Source: Plantago major
Lineage: Eukaryota; Streptophyta; Magnoliopsida; Lamiales; Plantaginaceae
Direction: 5' to 3'
DNA length: 64,000 nt
Assembly (NCBI GenBank): GCA_026545765.1
Contig: CM048842.1
Coordinates: forward strand, 70,607,871-70,671,870
The position numbers were made by a program, and so were the translations under genes. Shown one piece after another: positions 22,315 through 32,915 of the stretch. How positions within the stretch are numbered: position 1 is the stretch's first letter; each line of letters begins with the position of its first letter. The notes under the pieces are model-generated. The model was given only the letters and a program-made list of their open reading frames with translations, had not been told where the DNA came from and ran no database searches.

Positions 22315-24446
22315 CTAGCTTTCACCATCGTTCTTGCTCTGCTTGTACTCATGAGCAAGTTGTTTTCCGATGTCTTTGTAGCTACCGTTTGAGCACTTGA
22401 AGCTATCGAGATCTTTTCTCAGCTTTGCTAGTCTCTGTTGATCCAATTTCTTTCGAAAAAGTGACATGGGAGAATTTGCCACTCGCAATTCTACCTTTTG
22501 AGAGACATAGCATGTGGTGTTTGCACTTTTCGGTGTTGTGTTTCTTTTCGAGACGTACCAACAGCTTTTGTTTTTGACTTGTTTTTCCCACAAAGGTTTA
22601 GTCAATCGCCTTTCCTTTGTCAACAATCTTTGTCTTTTCACCGATACTATAGATTGCATGGGAACCGTCTTCTTTGAGTACTTACAAATGTTCTTTTCTC
22701 CTTACTCTTATTGAGTGATAGAACAATCATTCGTATTCAACCCAAGTCCTTTCTTTTCGAAGGATCTCTTAAGTAAGATTGTACTTAAAGAAGAGTGTCA
22801 CTAGCTTTGGCATAAGATTGAAAAGATAGTTCTTTCTTCTTGAGTTCCTTGTTTTCAGAAAGAAGATTTTCATAATTCTTTCGTAACTCAGCCATTGCTT
22901 CTTCATGTGACTTTTCAGTCTCAGATATCTGAGCTTTGAGAGATGCATTTTCAGCATCCTTTTTCTCAGATTCTTTAACTAATTGAGAATTTTCCTTTTC
23001 AAGAGAATTCTTTTCTTCTTCAAGGTTTTCGGCTCTAGCTCGGATTATTAGAAATTCTCTTTCATAGATGTCAAGTTCTTTCCTGAGATTTTCTAGATTT
23101 TTTATTTCCTCTTCATCACTTTCATAAGTGTAGCAAGAAGTATGTGTTACCTCATCAGCCATAAGACAGTTTTCTATGTTAGAGATGTCTGGTCCGTCAA
23201 TTTCAGCAACTCCACACGTTTCATTCTTCTTGAGGCCGAAGTCGATTATATCATGAGTAACTCCACATAATTCTGGTGATGGTAAGGTTGAGTCATCTGA
23301 ATTGTCATCTTCAGAATCTGTCTCAATGTCTAGAGCATCCAGTTGAATTTGGATTTTCTTTCTTTCTTCAGTTAACAACGCTTTCTGGCTTCTTCTGAAG
23401 ATTCTTCTATCTTTCTTGTCGCCTGTCCTTAGTTTGTTGAGGGCAGGACAATCCTTCTTGAAGTGGCCAGGTTTCTGACAATAGAAACAGATATCGTTTC
23501 CAATTTCTGCTTCCTCAGTACATGATCTGAGCTGGCTTGTTCAGCGAGCTTTGCATATTTTTGTACTGGTGATAGTTTGAGCCTAGATGCTTTTTCAGCT
23601 TCTCTTTGGCTTTTCTTCTCTCAATTTCTCGACTGACAAATTTGCTCATTTGCTTTGCAGCAAGAGCATCCTCGCCTCCTCCTTGCTTTTCTTCTTTTGA
23701 AGTTCCTTGAGTAACTAGAGCAACATTACGCAACTTTTAGGTTGTTTGTTCTCCGAGTTGTCTCATAGTCAACGAGTAAGATGAGAAAAGTTCTACTAGA
23801 GTGATATTTGGCATACCTTGGTTAAAATAAAAGAATTTAGTATGCTCCCAGTTGTGGTTAAGACTTCTGACAATAGTCTTAATCTTCTCTAACTGAGAGT
23901 ATCTATTGTTTTCCCCAAGTGCTGCCATATCACTCATGAGAGTGGTAAACCTGAAATCAAGTTCTTCCAGAGTTTCAGTGGGACCTTGTTTGAAATTTTG
24001 GAATTTCAACTTTAGAACTTCGAACTTGTTTTCCTTGGTTTTCTCGCCCGCACAGATTTCTTCAATCGGTTGCCAGCAACTTCGCTTTTAGCACCCCACG
24101 CTTACATTGTATGTGCTCGTGTCGATCCGATGATGATGTTACGAGCTTGACCATCGACGATTCCTCTTGGCATCTTCCGATGTCGAGTTCTCGGGCTTTG
24201 GTTCGTAAATAACTTGACCATTAGATCTTCCACTAGTCGACGATCTGCTTGTGAAGATCCGTCGCGTTGAGTTCTGTCTCTTCCACTCGAAACCTCCATG
24301 ACTTGCTTAAGTTGTTGAATGACTATTGGGCCATTCTTTATTACTTCGATCATCTCGTCACTTATGGCTTCAAGGTGGAGCATCATGTTAATTTTCCATT
24401 TCTCGTAGTTCTCTAGTTTGAGAACGGGTGCATCACTCAGAGACAT
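22315..24446 (-). pseudogene. Sirevirus gag (capsid, zinc knuckle, coiled coil), broken
   Basis: The ATG at 24446 opens with MSLSDAP then LENYEKWKINMMLHLEAIS, the start of Sirevirus capsid. Capsid continues in other frames: ICAGEKTKENKFEVLK near 24040 and KFQNFKQGPTETLEELDFRF at 24009-23737. The zinc knuckle CFYCQKPGHFKKDC (CX2CX4HX4C) lies near 23460-23500. The frame 23378-22785 is acidic then a long coiled coil (LEEEKNSLEKENSQLVKESE), a feature reported for Sirevirus gag. Frameshifts occur near 24100, 23735, 23510, 23380 and 22700. Confidence 0.9.
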
Positions 24447-24549
24447 ACATGCACACTTAACACACAAATTAAATAGTCCTCAAAAGTGGACAAAGTTCCT
24501 TCACCTATCTGGGGATCTAGGTTCAGTGCAGAAGGCTGGTGAACCTCCT

Positions 24550-24561
24550 GCTCTGATACCA
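24550..24561 (-). promoter_or_regulatory. Sirevirus primer binding site (initiator tRNA-Met type)
   Basis: The minus strand reads TGGTATCAGAGC two bases from the 5' LTR, matching the 3' end of initiator tRNA-Met, the usual Copia primer. Confidence 0.93.
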
Positions 24562-24563
24562 CT

Positions 24564-26122
24564 TGTTGGTCCAGATAACGGCAAAGTAAAAGACTAGAGG
24601 GGGGGGGGGGGGAGGGTGAATAGTCTTTTGAAACTTTTGTCGATAACAACTATTTCTCAGATATCTGAATAGATATCTGATACTTAGAATCAGAGTGCGG
24701 AAGACTTAATAAAGATAAGTGCAGAAACAGTTAATATATGTGTGTGTGTTGCTGAAATGTAAATACAGAAACGTAAATAACACAGCAAGTATAGTGGTAT
24801 CTGGAGGTGGCGTAATCCTCCAACTAATCCACATCGGTCTATCAGAGACCTAGAATTCACTAGAACAGATAATTGAGTTCTCCTTACTATAATCCTATTC
24901 TAAGATTCTTAAACAATTGGTTCCCAACCAAATGTTCCCCCTGAGTTGTTCCCCGGCTTTCACAGCCAAGTACTTCTTATACTCAGAAACCTTTGAGTTA
25001 TTCCCTAGCTTCCCAAGATAAGTACTTCCTATACTCAATAACCTTGGAGTTATTCCTTAGTTTCCCAAATCAAGTACTTCCTATACTCCGGTAACCTTGG
25101 AGTTATTCCCTGATTTTTTCAAACTAAGTACTTCCTGTACTCCACGCCAGTTATGGTGTTGGTTTTGGTTTGAGTTGTCAGATGAGCGTCTTAATAACTT
25201 TTCAGTTAATCAGATAGCTCTGTGAACCAAGTTACTTAATACACTTTACAGCGTATGGTATCTTGTTCGATTTTATCGACTAAGTCTTATGATATCTGTT
25301 CAAGAAAATGAATCTCAGATAGTTGATCTTTTGATTCAACTCCTTCACAGATAGCTTTGCTTGTTTAGGATCAGGACACTTAGAACTTCAGTGTTTACTC
25401 AAGATCAAAAGCTTTGGTCGCAACAGAAAGCTTTGAGGATAAGTAAGATGCTTTGAGAGAGTAGGATGTTCAGAGTTCTGTGTTTTCAGCGTATTCAGTG
25501 TGTCTTCTCAAGCAGTATTTATAGATGAATTTGAGTGCCGTTTGAATAGTATCCGTTAGGCTCAAATTCAAACTATTGATATCTGTGTATAGTATCAGAA
25601 AGGTGTTTTGTCTTCTTCTCGGAAATTGCTTTTTAATCAGACATCTCTGTCCGTGCATTAAATGCATTGTACTATACTTTTTGTCCTGTAGTGTCAACGG
25701 AACTATGCTTTGTATCAGAGACTAGTGTTATCTGATTCTCTGCACGTCCTTATCTTCAATCTTCAGATACCACTTGTATTTATTGAAACAACTTTGTTTG
25801 CAATATATATTTCTCTTTCAGAAACGTGGTTAAAGCTCAAGGTATCTGAGAATAGATATCTGTGGACACTTTCCTTGTTTTCAGATATGTATCTTATTTC
25901 TCAGATATCTCTTGTGACACAGTTTGTTTGAAACTATTCGTGTCTTCAAGATATCTGAACAACAGATTCAGTAATCTTGTGCAGTTTTCTTCAAGTCTTC
26001 AATGTCGTTGAGCTTTCTGCCTGGATGTCTTCTTCTTGGTCTTCTCTTCATAAAATAAAAATTACATTTTGAGACCTAACATCCTATACAAGATTAGCTA
26101 GACTATCATACTTAGTGGTTTT
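24564..26122 (-). repeat. Sirevirus 5' LTR, main part
   Basis: It starts TGTTGG and is colinear with the left LTR until 26122, where the Gypsy interrupts it. It holds a 14-base G-run (24599-24612) and the four tandem units. The LTR promoter would lie here on the minus strand; I did not identify a specific TATA. Confidence 0.95.
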
Positions 26123-26927
26123 TGTTGAGGGATAAACCTCAAACACTAACTAACTAAACTACTACAAGCAACACGGTCTGTACCCCGCCTCCTACTTGAA
26201 TGTCCGATGGATTGCTCGTCCGAACCAAGTCACCTGACACGACTAAGCGGGGTTAGACTGGATGCGGGATTGTGTCAATCCGGTAAGAGACTTTACTCAA
26301 GAGAGAGTTGGAAGCTCTCAATGTAATAATTATGAGGGAGGTTATTGTTTTAGTATTGCTTACTTACCTTAAGGTCTTGGACCTAGTGCTGTATTTATAG
26401 TTATCACATACTCATGAGGTAGCTCATGAGATGATGCCAAGTGTACGATCCAGATTTGGACACCAATGCTACCTTTGGCCCATGGCCCATTAGTGGACAG
26501 TGATCCAATACCGATAAGTGGGCCTGGGAGGGTAGTTTGGACCTTTTCCCTCTGAGAGTACTGTTCTGCCTGTCGGGTCCGTGTTAGTCCCTCGGATGCA
26601 CTGCTCGCTGGTTGATCTCGCCTTGGCGACTCTGGATGTCCGAGCCAAGAGTCCCACCAAGTATCTCGGGTTCATATACACGCCTGGTCTTAGAGTAATG
26701 GTGGCGTCCGAGGTTCTCTCAGACGGTCCGTTAGCATCTCTCTGCATCGACACAGTCAGTTTACAAGTCCTTTCCTTAGCTAGCTCGGACTAGCTGGGGA
26801 AGTAGTGACTTGCATCGGTCGATTCACTTGGCGGACCATGTGAGGTCGGACGATCTTGAATTGGCTAGTTAAGCCGTGATGCGCTTTTATGGCGCCTTTA
26901 ACGGATTGGACATATTTCAGATCAACA
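26123..26927 (-). repeat. Gypsy 3' LTR (left)
   Basis: It is 805 bp with TG...CA ends. It differs from the 831-bp right LTR mostly by small deletions clustered after 26520, for example loss of an AGGACACGCTC segment near 26887. Confidence 0.95.
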
Positions 26928-26943
26928 TATGTCCCCGGTTTCC
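26928..26943 (-). promoter_or_regulatory. Gypsy polypurine tract
   Basis: The minus strand reads GGAAACCGGGGACATA directly before the 3' LTR. It is purine-rich but interrupted. Confidence 0.6.
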
Positions 26944-27076
26944 AAGTATCTTAGCGTAAGATAGTTGGTAACTGAGGGATCACCGTAATACGTGGAGCGT
27001 GTCCGAATCGTTAATTAAGAGAAAAGGAAAAATCCTTTTTGTCGTGATCCGTCGTGTCTCAAGGATTCAATATATC

Positions 27077-27128
27077 TTTTTTCCGTCTACAGTCCGAGTT
27101 ATCGCATAACTGGGACTGTAGAGGAAAA
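27077..27128. other. Long hairpin upstream of the antisense gene
   Basis: Arms of about 23-26 bases (27077-27102 and 27106-27128) pair with one bulge and one mismatch around a 3-base loop. It lies about 360 bp before the antisense TATA box. Confidence 0.8.
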
Positions 27129-27483
27129 GGTATTTGTATCCGAGATATATGTGTCCGAGTACGGTTAGGATCTGACGCAGCTGTGTGGAAGCTGTCAGTT
27201 GGGCCGATTGTTGAATTTGTCCTCTTCAAAAGCCCAAGAGGCCCAATAGGTTGTCCGTTCGGCCCACGGGAGAAAGATCCCGAGTAAAGGGACGCGACCG
27301 TTGGATCAGGACGACATCAACGGTTGGGGCGCCCAGTCCGATTGATGTGACGCGTCTGTCCAGCATTAAATGCGATGTTACTGACCATCCATTCGCGAAG
27401 CGGTACAACCCTTGGATTGGAGAGGATCCACGGCTGGGATTCAAATCCAAGCGACGTGACTCTTGGCTATCCCATAATGCCCT

Positions 27484-27491
27484 TATAAATA
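27484..27491 (+). promoter_or_regulatory. TATA box of antisense gene 1
   Basis: TATAAATA on the plus strand. Upstream, 27190-27270 has several TGGGCC/GGCCCA (Site II-like) boxes. Downstream is an untranslated leader, a GTAAGT donor at 27688-27693 and an acceptor AG at 28176-28177, just before the ATG at 28179. The set reads as a complete plant promoter and 5' intron. Confidence 0.65.
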
Positions 27492-28178
27492 GTCAGGCTA
27501 TCAGTCATTTTCACACTTTTAGCAATCTCGAAACTCAGAACAATCTTTAAGCAATTCAAACAACGCAAGGTCGATCCGAGCAACTGGGACTTGTAAGACT
27601 TTTGGGCCCTCAAGCTGAGATCTGTAACCTCGGTGCAATACCCAAGTTCGATCATCCGTGGAACTTCCCTGTTTGGATATTTAGCAAGTAAGTATTCTTC
27701 TTTGGCCTCGTTTAAGTTGCCTGTATTCGCTATACACCTATTGCATGTCTAGTGTAGCTTCCCTTGCTGCTTCCATAATTGCGCCTGTCTTCAGTAATTG
27801 ACTTTTGCGATACCTTTGGTTTAGACAATAATTGATGTGTTTCTGCTTCATGCTCATAATATGCCAATTTTCTTCGTTGATGTCTTGTACTCTCATTTGA
27901 TAAGTCCCATCCGACGCCACCTGTCTTGACCATGCATGTTTGCTTGTAAATCGGTGTGGGTTGTGGTATTTGGCCATAAATTATTTCTTTCATCATCATG
28001 CCATAAGGGGTAGGTCGTGGTGCCAATGGCACAAAAGTGCAGTCGGTCGGGTTCCCCGTCCTTCCGTATAGAGAATCTTAGGTTTAAACTTTTTCATGGA
28101 CCCTGGACTTAATAAGACATATAAATGAACTCTCGGACAATAACAATCATCATTTCGATCCGCTTCTTCTCGCCTAGG

Positions 28179-30930
28179 ATGTCCGGGAGCGATAGTCAAA
28201 ACGTTCGCGAGGCGCGGGATTATCAGGATGGAGCAGTTTTGGGCGATGAATCCGTGAATCTGAGTGTGTCCGTAGGAGACTTTCTTGTGGATGTCCTTTC
28301 TTCCAGAGATTCCGACGCTAGGCACGGAACCCACGAAACAGTTAGTCCTCCGACGGACAGGCCAGTGGTCGAAGGCGATGTTGATGAGGCGAGAACATTG
28401 GTCCAATCTCGACTATAAAGTGTGGGAGGGCCCATAGATCCGAATGCGCTTCGACTTGAACGGGCAGGCGACAGCGGGCATGAGGCTGATGATGTGGAGA
28501 TGTTCGAGGACGGAGTGGAGGACCGTGTTCGTAGAAGCGAGTCCGTCTGCTGGCACGTCCGGAAGACCCGAAGGTGTCCTCGAGGACGAAGAAGATGGTG
28601 AGGAAGAGGAGGGTGAGGGCGAGGAGGAAGAAGAAGAAGGATCTCCTGTCACTCGTCCCTCTAGACGATCCAGTCGGCGGATTGCATTGCATCCCGCTGC
28701 GCCCGTTCAGTCCAATCTGCAGTTAATCGAGGGTCGTGGTGCGAAAGCTGCCCAAGTGAAGTTTCCGCGTCCTGCGTCCGCTGTTACCATAGTGGATCGA
28801 TTTGGAGAATTAAACGCGGACGGGCTGCTTCCTACGTGTCCGTCCAGAGTTAGGGCGGAGGACATCCCCGAGTGGAGGCGGAAGTGGGAGATCCCTGATT
28901 CCGTAGAAATCATGATTCCCGAGCCTGGTCATGCCTTTTACAATCCGCCCGCCGGGTATATGTGCGTGCATGAGGTGGCCTTCTCCTGCGGATGGAAAAT
29001 TCCCATTGCCACAGAGCTGAAAAACATCCTGAACCATATTGGTATAGGTCCGAGTCAGGTTATCCCCAAGTCCCTGGGTAACCTTATTTGCTTTGTAGTC
29101 TTTTGCAAGAAGAAAGGGCAGCCTGTAAACTTCGAGAATTTTAGGCAGCTCTTTCATGTCTCGTTCAGTCCGGGGAATCCACTATTCTACACTTTCATGA
29201 ATAGGAAGCCCTACAACTTTATCTCGGACTCCATCTCGTCATTGGGGTCGAAGTGGTGGGACAAGTACGTTTTCGTACGCATGGTCCGGTCCGAAATCGA
29301 GAGTCCGAGAGGCCGAGAATGGGGGACCGCCTCAAAGTTTCGAGGGAGCATCCTGATTGGCGCCCTCTTCCAAAGAATGTGGCTCCGTGGGTGGTGGCCA
29401 TCCACAAGAAGTATGACCCGCCTACTTATCCGTTCCACGGATTGATCTGCCAGCCACTTCCCTACCTTTGCGGATTAACCGGTGAAGTAGAAGTGGGAGG
29501 GAAGACGGACTTCACTAAGGATTCGTTGACTGGAGACTTTGGCATTTTTTCTCTTCTTCATTATACTTTATTTTGATCACAAGTGTCTGCAATTCCGATA
29601 GTCCTTCTTTAACCCGCCTGTTCCTAACGCCCTTGATTTATTGTGCAGCTCACTGGTTTGACTACATCATGTCAACTCTCGGAGAGAAGAAGAGGTTGCA
29701 GAGGGAACAACAGGCTCTTGAAGTCGCAGCTGGTCAAAGGACCAAGATCATCAACACTTCGCTGGTCCCCATGTCGGATCCAAAAAACGCTGCTGTGTTT
29801 GCCGCCGAAGAGGAAAGGCGGAGCAAGGCCGGTGAAGACTCCCAGGCCTTGGCGGTGCCTGACAAGGGTAAGGCTCCTGCTACGCGGAGTGCCACTGCCA
29901 ACACTCGAGCTCCACCCCGAGACGTATTTATGCGGGACGCCATTGTCTCGGGACGAAAGAGGGCGGCTCGAAGCTCCTGCAGTGAAGAGGCGCAGATTGT
30001 CCATTCTCTTCCTGTGACCAAGCCGCTCTGGACAAGGAGTACGGCGTTTATGACTCCCGAAATGGAGCGAGTCGAGGGTTGATGCTGTACACCGGGTAAA
30101 TAATCTATCCTTAATTTACTTGCTGCGTTCTTAATGCGACACAAATATAACTTCAGATTCTACTCGGATGTTTCCCGGCTTGGGTGCTTCATCAAGGCCA
30201 TGCAAGGAAGGCTAGTGAACGGGCCACCATCGAAGAGGACCTTCACAGGTCAGGGCCACATCCATGGACGAGGCGGAAAAAGTGAAGCCGGAGATGAGGT
30301 TGAAGGAGGAAGAGGTGAGGTCCATAAGTTGAAGACCACCGAGAAGATCAAGGGAATTCACCACCGTGAGAAGTTCGTCGACAAGGCGATGCAGGCTTTT
30401 CTGGATTTTAAGAATTTCCTGGTCGGAGGCCTCCGATATGTCCGTCTTTACGCTGGCCGTGACTTCTTGAATTCTGCTTCTTTCAAGTTTCTGACGGCGG
30501 ACAAGTCGGATGCCGCCTATTGATGGGTTTGTGTCCGCGATCGGACCGCGATCAAGGATCGCTTCATGACTTGACTGGAAGGCGGAGGGATTAATCCCTT
30601 CTGCGGATGCGAATGGTGTCGAAGTGCCCGTCGATAGCGTCTCGGACGAGCAGTTGGCTGCATGTGAGTTCGTGGAACTCGTCACCAATGAGGGTGAGAT
30701 TGAGATCCAGAACGGCGGGCCTTTCCTTCCGAGGTTCGTCCCGGAAGCTCTTCTGAAAGTGGGCCTTGTACCCTTTGATGATTATCGAGCCTTCCTGCAA
30801 AAGTGGTTTGCCCTTCCTGTCCGCGTTCTCGATCGTCTCCGATTTCGACTTGTTCGCTCCACGCTCTTTTGCGGAAGCCACCAATCGGCCCGAAGCCGAG
30901 GAAGCTGGTCCAAGCCAGACTGGGGCCTAA
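28179..30930 (+). pseudogene. Antisense gene 1 (aORF), putative gypsy-type transposon protein
   Basis: The ATG at 28179 starts MSGSDSQNVREARD after a 5' UTR intron. After frame changes near 28410-28500 there is an acidic run (EEEEGEGEEEEEEG), then a domain that resembles Pfam Transposase_28 (putative gypsy type transposon): PPAGYMCVHEVAFSCGW, IGIGPSQVIPKSLGNLICFVVFC, FRQLFHVSF and KWWDKYVFVRM (28900-29280). An acceptor at 29647-29648 begins a charged exon (WFDYIMSTLGEKKRLQREQQ), another exon follows near 30157, and a coiled-coil tail ends at TAA 30928-30930. It runs against the element's own pol. The role is unknown; several frameshifts break it. Confidence 0.75.
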
Positions 30931-30939
30931 TGGGAAGTC

Positions 30940-30953
30940 CGGGGTATGCCCCG
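30940..30953. promoter_or_regulatory. Palindrome after antisense gene 1
   Basis: CGGGGTATGCCCCG, an almost perfect 14-bp palindrome starting 9 nt after the stop codon. The same module follows antisense gene 2. Confidence 0.75.
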
Positions 30954-31360
30954 TTAGAAATTCTGTATTTACTGGCTTTTTCTGTTGTATTTGCATCTTT
31001 TGATAACTCGGATTATCTTTCAAATTCATGACGACATTCCGTATTTTATCCGATGATACGAACTTCTTATGCTTCCGAGTGTTTACTTGCTCTCTTCTTC
31101 GTTCCTTTCTTTATATGTCGTTCACAAGCTGAGTTATTATAAATTACCCATCTCTTAAGCGCACGGATCGCTGGAGATGGTATCTGATGTAGAAATCAGA
31201 CTATCATCTTTTCGATACCCGGACGGTTCGTCCCTTGGGATGCGAGATTCTTCTAGAAGGAGGAAGGTGAAACAGTGGAATAGTCATTATGACTACGTCT
31301 TTTCATCTTCTTAGTCGTCGGATGATTGACAGATGTTGAAATCTGAAAGACTCATTGCCA

Positions 31361-31370
31361 CTATAAATAA
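31361..31370 (+). promoter_or_regulatory. TATA box of antisense gene 2
   Basis: CTATAAATAA, about 60 bp before the ATG at 31431, at a plausible distance for a short 5' leader with CT-rich start sequence. Confidence 0.6.
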
Positions 31371-31430
31371 GGGTGTGGTAATTCTCCCTTTTCACTGTTG
31401 TACTTTCCCTCATTCTCTCCAGTCTTGATA

Positions 31431-31711
31431 ATGTCGGAATCGAGCGATGATGAGTACGGTCACTGGGTGAATCAGGCGTATGAAACATGCATCCGCCCAT
31501 CTATCCGGGCAGGGGAACTTGGCGTGATCCGATCGTCCTGGATTATGAAGATGAGCCCCCTCAATGTCCAGGAATAGCCAGGAGACTGGCTGAAGAGGAG
31601 CGTGAACGGACGCTGAAGCTGATTCGCAGGCGGATTCGGATGCAGCAGCAAGCTCGCCAGGCCCAGGGTGGTGGCTCAGAGTCCCAAGGTTCAACTTCTG
31701 GGCAATGGTGA
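31431..31711 (+). pseudogene. Antisense gene 2, small acidic/basic protein (one frameshift)
   Basis: The ATG at 31431 reads MSESSDDEYGHWVNQAYETC. The continuing frame (31487-31711) reads PGRGTWRDPIVLDYEDEPPQ, then an Arg/Glu helix (RRLAEEERERTLKLIRRRI), then a Gln/Gly/Ser tail and TGA. One indel near 31487 separates the two. The product is about 93 residues with no recognised domain. It has its own TATA box and ends with the same stop-plus-palindrome module as gene 1, which is the best sign that it is real. Confidence 0.6.
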
Positions 31712-31720
31712 TGTTCAAGG

Positions 31721-31734
31721 CGGGGCATGCCCCG
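31721..31734. promoter_or_regulatory. Perfect palindrome after antisense gene 2
   Basis: CGGGGCATGCCCCG, a perfect 14-bp palindrome, 9 nt after the stop codon. Confidence 0.8.
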
Positions 31735-32054
31735 TGATAGCATGTAACTTTTTCTTCGGCTTTTGTCGGATTGTAATATTTGTACGTAGATGTTCGAATA
31801 ATTTTTTATATAATTCGAACTATTTTCCCTCGAGTGGAACCTCCGTCTTTTCCTTCTTGCAGACCTCGTTGGCTGAAACTGATGCATATTTTTTTGTAAA
31901 GAATGGCTAAAAAACTCGGACGTAGTTGATGGGCTTATTTGGGCTTGACTGGATAAATCCGTCTGGCCCAACACTGTTCAACCCCAATGGATAGTTTAAG
32001 CCCATTGCCGACGTCGAAGTTTTGACGTGTCGGACGCACATTGGTTCGCCACTT

Positions 32055-32064
32055 CTATAAATAC
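32055..32064 (+). promoter_or_regulatory. TATA box of possible antisense unit 3
   Basis: CTATAAATAC on the plus strand. Upstream are TGGCCCAA and AAGCCCATT boxes and a CCGACGTC...GACGTGTCGG pair of ACGT cores (32009-32036). Confidence 0.55.
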
Positions 32065-32150
32065 TGCGGAACTCTCTTGGCCTCAGTCGTGCAAATCCAA
32101 CTTCAATTTTCCAAATCTACTCAAAAGCAAAAAGACGGTTTCTTGAATAG

Positions 32151-32230
32151 TTTTCCCCTCTTGACTCCCGTCCACTCTCAAATCGGCATTTATCCTGAGT
32201 TTGAGAGTGGAGTGGGTCTAGAGGGGAAAA
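32151..32230. other. Long hairpin in the leader of antisense unit 3
   Basis: Arms 32151-32182 and 32200-32230 pair over about 31 positions with few mismatches around a 17-base loop. It starts about 90 bp after the TATA box, so an antisense transcript would contain it. Confidence 0.8.
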
Positions 32231-32499
32231 TCGTTGAATATCAGTCACCGAAAAGCATGGATCTCAGTTTGAATGTATATCTGCTCGTTTCCTCTACTTT
32301 CTTCCAACCCTACTTTAGTGGTTCAAATCTCTCTTACATTGGAAATGGTTTCCGAATTTCAAGAGAGTTTGAATGTCTAAAGCCGGTGAAGCGGAAATCT
32401 CTTCCTGTCTGCACTTTGTTTTCCCCGGATACCAGTCTTGCCTTCCATGTTTCGGTGGTATCCCGATGGATTCCGGCATGCTTAATCGTTTTCTTGTGT

Positions 32500-32640
32500 G
32501 CAGGTAGATTGAGTTCCTGGTTTCTGCGGAAACCGGGCCCTTCCGCTTTGACCCGGAGGAAGCTTTTTATTACGGGGAAGGATCTTTGCCGGGAGATGAC
32601 GTATCTCCAGAAGCATTTTCTGCCTTTTTCCCGTAGTGTT
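32500..32640 (+). pseudogene. Possible coding exon of antisense unit 3
   Basis: After a plausible acceptor (TTGTGTGCAG near 32503) one plus frame reads IEFLVSAETGPFRFDPEEAF and then YYGEGSLPGDDV, an acidic stretch that looks coding. It then meets a stop. The longer open frame on this strand (32041-32682) is in a different phase and does not look like protein. Weak evidence only. Confidence 0.3.
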
Positions 32641-32915
32641 CGGATAACGATCCGTGATTGCAAATTGTATAGACAATATTAAGTGTAATTCGTCTAGGTG
32701 CGAACGAAATCTCTTGCTTTCTTTGTAGCTAATCGAATCATTAGAAATCGAAAGATAGAGGTTGTATTGATTTGTCGGAAATTCAATTACAACTTGGGGG
32801 CGCTATGGCCAATGACAAAAGGATCAAAAAGGAAACAGAACTTACGGAGTTCCGTGTAACAGATGGTTGATATTGAAATGATCAATCAACATGACGGAGC
32901 TCCGCGCAATTTTCT

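Noticed and set aside
32041..32682. 213-codon plus frame
   Set aside because: Its composition is not protein-like, it spans a hairpin and a likely intron, and a different phase in the same stretch looks more like coding.
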